Below are positions 1-14,400 of a stretch of 64,000 nt of DNA, one piece after another. How positions within the stretch are numbered: the first letter of the stretch is position 1; every line of letters begins with the position of its first letter. The position numbers were made by a program, and so were the translations under genes. Source of the DNA: Rotaria sordida (lineage: Eukaryota; Rotifera; Eurotatoria; Philodinida; Philodinidae). The stretch covers positions 60,243 to 124,242 of the forward strand of contig CAJNOL010000552.1 of assembly GCA_905250125.1 (NCBI GenBank), in the 5' to 3' direction. The notes below the pieces were generated by a model that worked only from the letters and a program-made list of their open reading frames with translations, had not been told where the DNA came from and searched no databases.

Positions 1-794
1 GCAAATGTGAGGTCATTTTGAGGACACATATAACATTTATTTAAAGAAAACTAGAGTGAACCACACCAGTCGGGTGTATATCACCATATATATTACGAGG
101 TATAACAAAAGAAGAAAAAAAATACGACAGAAATATAGAAAAGAAATAGCGTGAATAACAATGTAGATATCACACATAACACCATGTAACAAAATATCTG
201 GACATGAAGACAGTCTAGCTGTAGAATAAATAACATTTGATGGTAAGTTATTAATGTTTAAATTCAAATTTTCACGAGAAGTTGAATGAGCAAGCGGTTG
301 ATACGACGAGTTTCTTATTAGTGTTGGTAGTGGTAAAAACTTTTCTTTTCTGATGACTCGAAAACCAAAAGGATATATGCCAGATTTGAGGAAATCATTA
401 ATACCGTGACTTGATAATAAAAAATTCTTAAACATTTTCGAAATCTAAAAATGATGACATATCTTTTTGGCATAATAAAAACTAAAAGTTACTAGTAAAG
501 TAAATTGTGGTTTATCGATTGTTTTTGCATTTTTCGATGATTATATGTTTCCAACAGTTTTCTTCATATCTTTATTACTTTTGATCGTGTTACAACATCG
601 AGAGGTTGTAACAAAGTAGTTGAATAAAATGATAAGCATTCAATGTGAACATTGTGATCCAAAGTTATTTTTAATTATTGCTGTTGATATATAAGATCTA
701 CAAACATTCATAATGAGAAGTACTAGACGTTTACATTTTGTACATATGTTACAAAATGATAGATAAAGTAATTGTTAAAGATTTCACCCTCAAT
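1..794. other. spacer with one weak ORF
   Basis: An open frame of 132 codons lies on the minus strand at 37-435. Its C-terminal third is hydrophobic and AT-driven, its N-terminal part shows no motif I recognise, and no splice-linked exon was found nearby. It could be a gene remnant or chance. From 436 to 794 I see nothing beyond AT-rich sequence. Confidence 0.3.
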
Positions 795-2234
795 TAGTGA
801 ACTGCACCGGAGTCCTAAACCCGATTCCGACTCCGACTCCGCCGGAGTCGGAGTCGGAATCGGAATCAAAAAACAGAAATTCTCGGAATCGGAGTAGGAA
901 TCGGAATTAAGACGAAAAAAATTTCGGAGTCGGAGTCGGAGTAAAAAAACTCAACTGAACTCCGAATTTCGAGCTTGTCTCTGGTGGGTTCACCTGTTTA
1001 ATATTGAAAGAAATTTTTTTTGAAGTTACTGTTGAACGAGAGAACCTTTTCAGATACCCTTCAGATTCCAATGAATTTTCGTCTACAAATGTTACGTAAT
1101 GTCCTGGTAAAAACCCTGAAAAAATATGGATTCTCGTCGCTTCCTTCAAAAGCTATACGTATACTTCTTTTACTTCGATAAGATACAACATATACTGTTC
1201 AAGAAATGGTTCGCTAGAACACCAATTAATTCAGATCTCATAAAATATTTATTTCTAGTTATTTCGAAGCGCTTGTGAAAAAACACCAAGAAGTACAACC
1301 TTGATTTCCTTTGTCATTAGATTATGAAAACAATAAAAAGTTGTTTTTACACACCGATTGTTATTTTGAAAATTTTTGTATCTAATATCGTCTCAATGAT
1401 CCAGAAAAGAATTTTTAAAAGTGCAGTATCAAGGGTTTATAGAAACTTGATTCAGTTTTTTGCGATGCCATTACTCGTCTAAGTCACGAACAAAAAGGCA
1501 AAAGAATGACTACGAAGCATACACTCCTTTTTTTTTGTGAAAGTACTATCAACTACTAACAATCATTGTTATGAAAACTGGTATACCACATTCTATAGAG
1601 TATTCTATTCTGCCCCTTTTAAGACCTTTTCTGGATTTATAAGACGGTCTTAGAGAAAAATATTTTCGAAATAGCCATTAATATTTAAAAACCAGCTTTT
1701 AATACATTTTCATGATATAAGCATGAGGAAAGCAAAGATTGTGCTTCTTAATACTTCTTACAAATATTTCAAAATAATTTGATATTTCGAATTTATAAAT
1801 TTCTTAATATAATCTTTCATACATGGAAATAAATATGACTTAATTAGTGGTCTGACAAACCATCTCTTGAACGTTATAGGTTATGTTTTGTAGAAGTAAA
1901 ATAAAGATACATATAACCTACGAAGGAAGCTACACGAACCCAAATCTTTTTTTAGGACTTTAACTAGAACTTAATGTAATATCTATGGACAAAAAAATCA
2001 TTGAGATCCGAAGGGGGCATTTGAAAAAAATTCTCTCCTAAGTCACAAAAAATTTTCGGAGTTTTTCGGAGTCGGAGTCGGGGTACGAAAAAATTTCTGA
2101 CCGGAGTCGGAGTTGGAATCGGAATCGCAAAAACAATATTTTCGGAAGCGGGTCGGATTTCGGAATTGAAGAAAAAAAAGTTTAGGAATCGGGTCGGGTT
2201 TCGGGATCAAAAAATGCGACTCCGCAGTTCACTA
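795..2234. mobile_element. non-autonomous hAT-type DNA transposon
   Basis: Both ends carry the 11-bp terminal inverted repeat TAGTGAACTGC (795-805, and its complement at 2224-2234). The element is flanked on both sides by the same 8 bases, CCCTCAAT (787-794 and 2235-2242). An 8-bp target duplication with a short TAG/CAG-type terminus is the signature of the hAT superfamily. Next to each end lie many copies of the hexamer GGAGTC and variants (about 811-945 and 2055-2225), probably subterminal transposase-binding repeats. The 1.2 kb interior has no recognisable transposase; the longest ORF is 80 codons. It must therefore have been moved by a transposase made elsewhere. Confidence 0.85.
821..863. 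repeat. perfect 43-bp palindrome of GGAGTC units
   Basis: Two 21-base arms built from ATTCCGACTCCG-type units are exact reverse complements with a single C between them at position 842. It sits 26 bases inside the left end of the hAT element. Confidence 0.9.
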
Positions 2235-2242
2235 CCCTCAAT

Positions 2243-4455
2243 CCATCTAGATGTACTCATATGATAATGATCACTTGGATATCCGGTTTTTTGGACACCA
2301 AATGTGATAGAGTTCTAATATCTTGCAAATTATAATAGAAGGCAAGAACTTAAATAGTTCGTCATGAGTATAAAGAAGTACAAGGCAATCAGTTTTTAGT
2401 AGTTACCTGCTTGTTGCTAATGTACAATAGAAGCACAACGGTCATAGACTTTCCACTTTTACTTTGAGATGATATAACATAACATATTGAGCATTTAACA
2501 GTTACTTGACGACGACCTGGACTATTAGAAGACCTAGTCCCATCGATGTTCTAAATGAAGGTACGTCCATTAAATAGTTGTAGTTGGGTTAAAACAACAT
2601 GCAGACGTTCAAACCATTTGGCTAAATATAAATTAAATCAGTAAACCAGATAAAGACAGCTTTTTTTTTCGCTTTAATGATAAGATGAGCTATTCTTTTA
2701 AAATGGAGCAAACTAATTTTTTCGAAGCTTTATTGCTCATCGTTAATCTAAAGAAAAGAACAAAGAATCTATTAATTACTTCTTTGATGCATGAATGAGA
2801 GAGAACACGCTCAAAGTTTCATGGAAGATGCAGTTTTCAATCTATCCGGCCATTTTGACATGAATGACTGAAACCACTCAATTAAACGAGTATCCGACGA
2901 TCCATTTTTACCAAGCTCAATCATCGAAGTTCGAACCATATGAATTACACATTTGCGAATTAGTGGCTGTTTCCATTCTTGAAATAATTTGACAGCATAC
3001 ACCAAAAACTGTTCTTCATCGTTTGATAATGTCGCAGAAGTAGATCTGTGGCAGTTTGCAATCGAGGAGCTAGTACTGGTAACCAGTTTTTTTCAAAAAA
3101 TTTGAATTGTTGTAACAGAGTAGTTCTAGACGTGCTATAGCTTCGACTTCTATGAATGTGTTCTATTTTGGAAACTGGATATAATGACAAGCTCTTTTTT
3201 GAACCCCTGGAGCACATATCGAATTGAATTGCTACATTACCATCCTGAATGCACCGACTCCATACGAAAAGAACTGGTCGCTAGACTCGATCCTCCAAAA
3301 AAACCTGTTTCTAGAACTGTAAGGTGTCATAGACTTAGCTACAATGTGTTGAAAATCTCAGGTACCGAGTTAAGTTTTACCTTGAAATATAAGTTTCCTC
3401 GCAAATCAATTTTTTTCTTTCGAGATATTCCGATGATAATCTCTTCTAAGAATCACATGTCTCGACGTCAATATAACACATATTCCGTCAGACTTTTAGT
3501 ATGTCGTTGCAAAACTGAAATCTTTTTCCATGGAAGAAGCTTCAGATCGAAATTGTAACACTCGACAGATTTTAAAATTGAAATAAAGTTTAATAAATTT
3601 GATTTTTCATTCTGATAACGCGAATGAAATTTATTCTTGTCAGGAAAACCATAATGATTGTTCTTATAAACGTTTTTGTTCAACACCATTACATAGAAAT
3701 ATTCTCATCGAGTTTGTCTAGATAACAGCCGAACATGAAATATAAACATTGACTGACGACCGAAAGTAAGGTATCCCATTGTAGTACTATTACATAATAG
3801 ATCACTATCCGTATTCATTAGAAAAATTTATATATAAAACAATATTTGTATACTCATCATTTGACAAGATAATTAAGACATTTTCAAATTGTCATTAAAG
3901 AACGATACGAATGTATTTATTTATCTATAAAAACAAGTTTTTTGTCTTATAAAGTTATTAAAAACAAAACTTATGATTCAATCGATGCGCACTGTTGTAA
4001 ATCTTGATGAAGTATACTCTAATAGGCGAGTAACAATCTAAAACTAAAAGTTGCACAAGTAAACATTCAATATCGTCATCAATTGAAGTGAATACTTCAA
4101 TATTTGATCAGTCACTCGAGAGTTGAACAAGTTGAAGTAGTAAGTCTTACATATGAAATATGCTGATTGTCTTACATAAAACTCATCTTTTGACATGAAC
4201 CAGTTGCCTACTGTATCATGTGTAATTTATTTTATAGAATAGAATTATATATGAGAACAATAAGATAAACAACGAAATAAAAATGACAACTAGGATAGAA
4301 ATCAACTATTGAAGTATATTAGAAAAGAAAAAATCAAAGCAAGAATAAACGATAATGAGAAAAAATAAATAATTACGACAATGCGAAGATCAACATCGAT
4401 TTGGTTTTATTTGAGAATATTGAAATGAATATAAGAATGAAATTCATAAGAAAAT
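2243..4455. other. spacer without a recognised gene
   Basis: Open frames of 60-124 codons occur on both strands at 2811-3689, overlapping one another. None has a motif I recognise. The region is a little less AT-rich than its surroundings and may be an old repeat, but I found no terminal repeats. On the minus strand AATAAA at 4406-4411 is a plausible polyadenylation signal for the chitinase-like gene, 45 bases beyond its stop codon. Confidence 0.35.
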
Positions 4456-5430
4456 TTAAGGACAAATATTCGACCATTCATCACATCGATTTAATAATGA
4501 ATTGAATTTTGTTTTTGATGGACATTTCATTATAAAAGGAATATTATTTGAACATAATATATATTGTCTACAATCATATAAATCAGCAAATATTCCATTC
4601 GCTTTTTGACATTGAAATCCTATTAAAAAATTCAACAACTAGTTTTATTTCGATAATTCTAGATATAATATATGATTACTTTTATCCGATTGTCTCAATA
4701 ATGATTTTTGAGTTTGTTCTATTGATTTTGCCATTGAATTGAACATTAATTTAGAAGAACAATCCTATTTTCATAATATTAAAACATATTAGATATTTAA
4801 AAAGAATATTTTCTATTCAAATTCAAAAAATATTTCGATGACAATATCTTACTTTTGATTTATGGTTTTAAAAAAAATTCTTTTTATTTAATAACGTGTA
4901 CAAGAGGGAGAGAGATAATATTCGATTATTTCTATTTTTTTTTTGCAGATATATCGTTATTTTTGTAATTATTTAACAAAAAGAATAAGAATTTTGTGTC
5001 AATGCAAAACCAAATAAAAGAGAAAATATAATAGTTTTTATCAATAATCGTATTTAAAATTCTAATTATTAATTTAATCAAGTAAACTCTTATTTATTTA
5101 AATAAATCTATGATAATAAAACATATTTATTTGATATTTGTCAGAGACTTATAATAATAAAATGAAATTTTAGTTAAAAATAGTAAATATAGGTATATAT
5201 TAAACTTACAGAATTTTGATGTGTACATGCTTTTTCTTTCATTGAAAAAAACATATTTTGAGGACATTGTAAATGTGATATAGGTTTACTATTATTTGAT
5301 TGACATACATAATAATAACGACAATCAATCTTATCTTCTATTAATTGTTCTGTTTTAACGCCTGAACATAAATTATTTATTACTGTGGAACGTATTTTTG
5401 TTGTTTCATATTGATTATTCAATGTTGTTG
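4456..5430 (-). other. two C-terminal CBM14 chitin-binding modules
   Basis: The 3' part of exon 5210-5755, exon 4680-4764 and exon 4456-4619 encode two six-cysteine modules. Module 1: LCSG, DCRYYYVC, LQCPQNMFF, KACTHQNSDCSS; its last Cys lies across the splice, which supports the 4680-4764 exon. Module 2: FQCQKAN, YDCRQYILC, MKCPSKTKFN, RCDEWSNIC, directly before the stop. Spacing fits the peritrophin-A family, which binds chitin. Confidence 0.85.
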
Positions 5431-8400
5431 CTGTTGTTGTTGTGGGTTTAATATATGATTTTGATTGTGAAAATATTCGAGATACAACTGAACTTATCGG
5501 ATATGCACCAAGATTACATGATAAACCGATATAATCATCCATATCAATATGATGTATAAGTACACCACCTATTTGAGAATTTATTATAAAATTTGATTTA
5601 TATTCGACGGTACCATTAATAACAATATGATTTTTTAATTGAAATGGTTGTGTATCATCATATATAATCAAATTATTTTTATGATGTGCCATAACTAAAA
5701 AAGTTTTATTATCGAAAAATCTTCGATAATTTTCTTGTTTAATTAAATGGCAAATCTAAATTAACAAAGAAAAAAAAATTTTTTAATTTATATTGAAAAA
5801 AAAAAACGTTTGAAATGAAAAATTCAACCTCATAAGCAGCAAGTATTCCTTTTCTATGTGTAATACGGCCTGGAAGACCTTGTTCTAATATATGATCATT
5901 AATATTATATTTGATGTGATCTTCTAATACAAACGATAGACCATATGTTGGAATACTCATTATTATTTTATCTTTTGATACACCATATGAAAGAATTCGA
6001 GCAAGAATTGAATTCTATATTTAAAAAAAGATTTTTAATTAAGATCAAAGAAAATGTTTTCATCAAACCATTGAAAAATAAGTTAAATTATATTGACTAG
6101 TAGAATAAAGACTATTCCATGGTTTGATTTCTTGAAAATTTTTTGTTGATTTATCATCAAATGGAAGTATAATAATATAATCAACTAAACTAAATTAAAA
6201 TTATAAACAAATAAATTCTTAAAAATGTTTTGTTTTATTTTTTTATTTTAACAAACTTATTTAATTGAATTAAATTGGAATATTCATATAAAAAAGAATT
6301 ATTTGTTTCAATTTCAAATGATATTGTTAATAAATATTTATTCGATAATTTTGATCTTATTATCTAAAAGAAAATAAAAAAAATCAATTTGATTTTTTTT
6401 GTTTTTAAATAATTCTTATACATGAATTTGTTCGATAATATCATTTGAAAATTTCTTCAAATAAATATTAAAACCATAAATTTGTTTAATTCTAAAATTA
6501 TATATTAATTGATCAATAATAAAAAAATCATTTAAACTAATTGTAAGAAGAATTTTAAATTGATTATATGTTGATGTTGATAAAAGAGAATTATTATAAT
6601 CAATTAATAAATAATTACAAAGATCGACTTTTATTTTATCCAATGTAAAACGTATTAAACCATAATATGTTTCTGTATTCGAACTTATAGAACAAAATAT
6701 TTGTTTTTTTGAAGATTTTTCTTTTAAATCATTTATATTGTTGAAATTCTTTTCAGCTAAAATTTCAATAAAAAATTTAAAAAAAGAAGCTTAAATAAAA
6801 TGGAAACTCATACAAGATTGTTTATTAGAATTGAAATCTAAAAGATTAGAAATCGTATTTAATATTGGATAAGAACCTTTTCCACATAATCCATAAATAT
6901 CATCGATATCTAACCATGATAATGTTATACCAAATAAACCTTCCAATTTAACAAAACGAACCTTTTAACAAAAAGACGAAAATATTATTTACTAAAAAGA
7001 ATATTTTGAAAAAATCTATTGTATATCATAACCTCTTATAATTATTATATAAAATAAAAATCTTTCCTAAAAATTCAACATTATTATAGCGAACAAAAGT
7101 TGTCCTTCTAGTAGAATATTATCAAATGAAATGATAAAAAATAAAAACTTTTTTATTATATAAAATCTTCTATTAGATTATTATAATAAACATTATAGAA
7201 ATTGAGCATAAGTTTGATCAACTTGATAAATTCTATTGTTAATAGAATGTAAAAGTTTGATGGATAACATCCGATGGTAAAGAGTTTCATTCAAGTTTTA
7301 TTAGCGAAAGTAAAGATTGATAAAATACTCGCTTTTTCATAGTTTATTTCATATTGACAAAGTACCAAAAATTTTCGATCGATACCAGATTGGATGAGAT
7401 CGACGATGAATCTATTTTGTCAAGTCGATTATTCGTTTTTGAATTGACTTCAAATTTCTAAGTGTCTTTTTTGACAATAAATTACACTTGTAAAAATGAT
7501 ACACTCGTTGAACATCTATTGTTCTGCTTAAAATAGACGATACGATCGAACTGTTGACTTTTATAGAATGATTGATCGTTGACATGATTTTATTTTTTTC
7601 CTCTCAAATTCCAAAGCAATCCTTTGACAAAATTCATACGAATGTTAACCTCCTAAAAAAAGATTACTTGACTCAAGTTTATTACTTTGTTACATCGAGC
7701 CTATTTTAAATGATTCTATTGATATTAGTTGGTAAGTAACGGCTTCGACTAGATCGAGTTGAATCAGTCAAGTTTTTTTGACTGATTCCATCACTTGAGA
7801 GAATAATTCATCATCATCATTAGATAATAATGGATTGCTTTCGCTACAAATGCATGGTTGAGTTTTGAACCCGACGAATTTGGAGGTATAAAAAATCATT
7901 TTCATATTGGTGGTACAATGGCAAAAGTATATGTCAGAGCTAATGACTAACAACAAGACTGAACGAATGAACAGTGGTTAAAATTAGAAGATGGCTAGAA
8001 CGACTTATTTATATCAATCTTATGAAAACTTCTACAATTTCTATAAAATTCTACTAGAGGCAAGACTTTTGTTCACTATTGTAGAATTTCAAATATAGAT
8101 CGATTTTGTTTTCTAAGTAAATATTTGTACGGAATTCGATAAAAGCTAAAAATATTCTTACTCAATTAAGATTATCAAATTTTGTCAAAGCATTATTCGT
8201 CAAATAAAGAGTTTTGTGAAAATAACCATTTAAAAGACTACAATCTCGATGATTTTTATAGAGAATTTCTCCTCAAAAAATTCAACTTTTCAAATAAATT
8301 CAAGTATTTTTTGTTTTTTTAAAAATCTCTGGGAGATTCTCAATGAATGAATTGAGTAGTGTCTTTTTTTGGTATTAAAAGGAAATATTTACCTTGATTT

Positions 8401-11400
8401 GTATATCATCGATTGTATCAAAACTTATCAATTGTTTTGTTTTAAAATTAAATAAATATGATGAAGAAGTTTTATTATCATATTCTTGAATAAAATCCTT
8501 AGTTTTTAATAATTTACAAATCTAAAATAATTAAATACTTAATTAAAATAAAATAAAAAACTAAACAAACATGTGAATAAGGCAAGATTTTTGATGAATC
8601 AATTCTCGATGAACGAATCAAATATTGATTTTGATAAATAAATTCAAATAAACGTCCATATGTTTGTATAGAAAGACTTATTTGTTTAGAAGATACACCA
8701 AGAATTTTAATATAATTAATAAGCCAATTCTATAATGGAAAATAAAATAATTTTTATATTTAAATCACTATCGAATTTACAATATAATTAAATTGATAAT
8801 TATATCGTTGATTTTCCAATGAATTAACTCGATTAGTTAAACTTGTCTCATTTATTCTTGTCCAATCAAAAGCCATTAAACGAATAAAATCAACCATTCT
8901 TAAATAATTTTCATTTAAAAAAAAAACGAAAAATGATAAAAATAATTTACTTTGATATTATATTAAAATCATAATAACTATCAATAATGTGTTTTTCTCC
9001 ACTTATACCAATTGATAGAGAATATTTATTTGCAACAAATAAATATCGTAATTCCTATTTAAAAAAAATGTTTTGTTTTTGTTTTTAATAAAAAGAAAAG
9101 TTTCATATTAACATACTAAAAGCCACGTTGATAAAAGATGTTTGTCTGTTAATGAAGGTATTTGATCAACTTGTATATTCCAATCAATATCTATTATTTA
9201 AGAAAATGAAAATTTTTAATTTATTAACAGAACAAATTTTTTTCAAAACAAACCAAGTCCATCGAAAGTATAATTAGTTAAATATTGTTCTATTTTTTTA
9301 TTTAATTTTTGTCTTTGTTGATCATTACGAAGTAAATCAAAATGTTTCGAGTTCCATTGACCAAGTATTGAATAAAAGATTTTTAAATTTTCATTTTTTC
9401 TTTTCATTACTTTCAATTGTTTAACTAAAAAACATATATTTTTATTAAAAAAAAAACCAAAGTATCTTATAAAAACAGACGAATATCTAATGAAAGTGTT
9501 GATTGAAATAAGTCGATATCTATTGATAATAAATCTCTTTCAATTATAATTAAATGTGAACATAGATTGATATTGACACTATTGAATAAAACTGGATTGA
9601 TTCTTGTCATACAAACAATTGATTGCGATAATACTAAATATCAATATTTACACACTTTTCAAATCAAATCGATCTTTTCTTCAAAAACTTTTTCATGGTT
9701 GATCCTGATCAGGAAAAAGCTTGTTTGATTCCGATCTCTATCAAGATCCCTGTCATTTCTTTCTTATTAATTATGCTTGTGGCACTTTTCAATTTTTCGG
9801 CTATTGATCACCGTCTGAACAAAACTTTTTTAGAATGGTTTTTCCAGTCGACTATTAAGATGTTTCTTTTGATCATCTATCGTCATTTTTCTTTTTCAAT
9901 TACTAAAATTTACAAAATAGTTCGCTGAAAATCATAGAATATTTAACTAGAATGTTTAGTTCCAGTTTAGAGAAGTTTCTTTTTCTCTGATGACTCAAAT
10001 CTCGATTTGATTTAATACATTTCTATGAAAAACATACGAAGACTAGCCTTTTCTTGAACGTTTAACAATATTTCTGAATAAGGAAATAGTTCAGTCAAAA
10101 CTATACCGTATCAATTTCATCATGGATTAGTTACATTTCGAAAAAAAATTTGGAAAACCTCTATAATAAAATATATTTACTATTTATAGGTGATGATCTT
10201 GTTAACCATGAAGTCCAAGAAGATAATGTATTCGATTGTAATGGAAGAGTAAATTTAGTCATTTTTATTGTAGAATATGTTCTAGAAGTTGATGTTGGAC
10301 GAGTAGATATATAAATTGGTTGAATTTGACCTGTTCGAATAATATTAGCCACAGCATTCATCAATGGATATCGACCATTATTACAAAATTTTCCCGAAAA
10401 ATCATCAAGATCGGCTGCCCATATCATAACACCACCAAGATTTTGTTCAATAACATAATTAGCCTAGAAAGAATATTTCGTAACAAAATAAATAAGTATA
10501 TAGAGTGTTTAAAAAATCTCTTCCTAACAGTTTTTTTGTATATCTTTACTATTTGATTTAATATTAATCAACTATTGTTTTTTAAACAATAGGTGGATCC
10601 ACCAAATTTTTATTTATATGAACAAATTTCACAAGTATTGTTCAAAGCTAGAGCCTATAAAGTTTTTCATTTCAAACTATACTTTCAAAAAAACAATCAC
10701 ATCCGCTTTTTGTCCACAGCCGAGATTTAGCGCACCTAGCAAAAAAAGTTTCTTAATCGGTACATGACGATGGCGAGGAGAGAGAGAGAGAGAGTTGAGT
10801 TTACTACAAATAAAGGATATCACACATTCTATTCATTCATACCTAACGATATCATTATTTATTTTACGAAGAGTGTCGAATAAGTCATGACTATACATAC
10901 ATCTGCAGACTCATTATACCCTCGATTTTATCGACAGTAGGTCTACGAGCTCTTTAGAATTATTTGTTACTATATGTACCTAAAGGCCTCCCACACCCAC
11001 CATCGAAAAAAAAACGGGGTATATTAGTATATACGACACTAGATAATTCTAAAAACTTATAAGACTCCGTTTTTATTTGAAAATGAGTGTTGTTTTTTCT
11101 TCTTCAAATTCAGATTGAAACAAAATAGACCATTGTATGCAAAGCTATCAACTTTAACTCAGATACAAAAATTCAGTCTTTTTTCTGTTTCCAAAAAAAT
11201 AAATATTCTGAAACGTTTCTCTTTTCAATTGCCTCATTTTCTGCTATTGTTCTCATCTTTAATAGTCGCTTGATAGACATGTAGACATTGCATACCACAC
11301 CGTAAGCTTTGGTGAGTTCATTGCAACTTTCACAGTGGTAAAAGAGTTATTTTGAGTCCAAATACGACATTTGTGTTTATTAACCATACCTAAAACTTGA

Positions 11401-14400
11401 AAGAGTTGCTTCATTAAAAAAAAAATGATTAGACCATCATTGTTTTGAATACTATCGAGAGACAACAAGATTTCGATCATATCAATACGTAAATACATGT
11501 CTTCATCGTATATTTATTATGTTATTTGAATATTATATCGTTTCTATACCAATACTTGACACATGGTTCGGTGCAGAATCGATTTTTTGAAATCTTTCAC
11601 TTCTTCAGAAACACAACGAATGCTGTTGATTGGAGTTATTTGATAAGACATCAGCAGTTTTCTCTAGTTTTTCGGCTGTTGCTGGTAACGGTCTTCCTGA
11701 CCATTCATGATCATGGATCGAATCAGCTTTGATACTTCTTTTTGTAGGAATATAAAGCAAATTTTTGCGTTGAAAATGTCGTGTGACTGACGATGAAGAC
11801 TCCAATTTAGTCACCATGAGAACAACTTTAATTCTTAACCGTGTATTGATCGACATTTTGTTGTATTTGAAGCGCAAACATCTATGATTAGTTACTTATG
11901 ACTCAAAAAAAGACAAACTACTATCTACACTGATCAACTCCTTATACAGAATATTTTTTAGTATACAGATAGAGTAAAAATTATATTGACTCTACAATCA
12001 CCCGACTCGGTACCATTGAGTTTCTTTTTATGAAGACATATCAAAGCAAATGTCTACAAAAAACGACTATAAAAGATCTGGACGATTTAATGATCAGAAT
12101 AGTTGACAAATTGAAGCAATGAAAAACAAAGAAATGTTGCATGATATTTTTCTGGAAATAGAAAAAAAGATTGCATTTTTCTATTTCAGTTAAAGGTGAT
12201 AGCTTTAAATAGTACTTCTGAAGTTTGTTCATATAAAATAAAAATTCTATGTATTCACCTATCATTTACAAAAAGTAATTGATAAAATTAAATCAAATAG
12301 TAAATATATACGAAAAAACTTTTAGGAAGACACTTTTGAGACAGTCGGTATATCGAAATACAACATACACGAATAGATATTGTTTGAATATTATCATAAG
12401 AGACCCAAGTATCTTCATCATAAGCATACATTGATTTTTGTATATCATCATACTCACTTATCCATTGGCCACTATTTAATTTTTCACAAATCTAAAATGA
12501 ATATTAAAATAATGAATAAATCTTCGATATTTTATAGTTTAACTTCATAATAAGCGATAAATCCATATTCTCTTGTATATTTTCCACGTTCACCTGGACC
12601 TGAACTTAGTAAACGAATTCCTCTATTTAAATTATTAAACAATTTAAATGTTCGTCCATATGTTGCTAAACCCATGGAAATTTTTTCTTTAGGCATTCCT
12701 TGTTTAATCCAATAATTAACTGACCAATTCTTAAATAAATAAAATTATAATTTGATTAAATAGAATTGAAAAATGTTCATCTGACTTGATTAAGTGTCAT
12801 TTGATATTGATCTTCTTGTGGATGTGCATATAAGGCAGTATGATGACCAGTCATATTTTTCGATCCGCTCTCATGAAGATTATATGTCATTAAATTAATA
12901 AAGTCAACATACTTAGCTATTTTATCTATTTCATAAGCTGTTTCAATTGTTGACTTTTCAGCAGCAACAGTTGCTGTTAATAACAAATTATAAGGTTCAA
13001 AAGCCTCTTTTAATTCCTAACAAACACATCATCAATTCTATTCAAGAAATATTTATTTTCGGAAAAAACAACAAACTTTGACTAAACTAGTGAATAATTG
13101 TTTATCTTGCGATCGACTACCTAATCGATTTGCAGGATATTCCTATGAATAAAAATAAAAATTTAATTATCTTATTACTGATTTGTACCCAATCAAGATT
13201 AAGACCATCAAATTGATGATCACGTATAAATAATGTTGCTTGATAAACAAATACTTTTCGTAATTGTTCATTTTCGACCATATGAGAAAAATCAGCTGAA
13301 CCAAAATTCGGTCCACTCACACCAAGTAATATTTTTATATTATGTGTTTTTTTTAATGCCAAAACTCGTGAATACATGCCTAGATTAAATTATAAATAAA
13401 TAAATTTATAGAAATGAAAATAAACCGAAAAATAATCCAAGCCCACCTCCTTACTATGTGTTCTGGGTGATGCCAACACACTTCTGCAAATCTCTCATGA
13501 TGTACACAACAAAAAGTTTTGATACCTCGCCCAGAAGTAAGACACTGGGGCATGTGCCTTAAACAAGGTCTGAAGATGGTGTTCATATGCAAATGTCTGG
13601 TGGTCGATTAAATTCAGGTGTCCGTAAATCGATCGGGATTAACTCAAACAAGATACGGTTGCTAACAGTGAAATAACCATGTATGGCTAGCAATGGTTTC
13701 ACCAACTGTCCTAGTATGTATGGGAGTTGGTACCATACGTCAGCGGCATTTTTAGTAGAAATGAACATCGGAATTGACAACATCAATGCAAAATGGAAAT
13801 TGATACATGGAATATGACATCACTCACTGGCAAAGAACCAGAACTGATTGAGGAAGCTCAAACGTATCGATTAGATATAGTTAGAATTTCATCAATCAAG
13901 TCGAAAGGCAATAGAATACTGGTTATGAATAATGGACAGCAATTATTCTATTCTGATGTTGATCCATCAATTCATACCCAAGCAGAAGTGTCAATATCCT
14001 TAAATCCTCGACTAACCAATTACAGTCCTCGAATGAAAATCAGTTAATGGAAAATTCGCTTGTATAAGATTGCAGCTGATGAAGAAAATACTAGTGGCGC
14101 ATACGAGTGGATGCGCGTAACATGAAATCGAATATGCGACACTGCTTCATGAAATCTTCGAAACTATGGAAGGTGTTCATGCGACACATTCTATAGCACT
14201 GACCGGAGACTTTAATACACACATTAGCAGCGATTCACAAGCGTAGAATGATGTAAGCGAACAAAATCATGATAAAGATCTCAACACATAAGGCAAACAA
14301 CTACTGGATGTTTGCATAAATGGGGGTCTATCAATAGTGAACACATTTTTTCAACACAAGAACATTCACAAGTATATATGGCATAAAACAGTAGATTCTA

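Noticed and set aside
811..950. Regular GGAGTC repeats considered as a CRISPR-like array or coding Ser/Glu repeats
   Set aside because: No spacer structure, eukaryotic context, and they lie at both ends of a hAT element as subterminal repeats.
3184..3558. 124-codon plus-strand ORF
   Set aside because: No motif, no splice partners, and overlapping frames on the other strand; left as unassigned.
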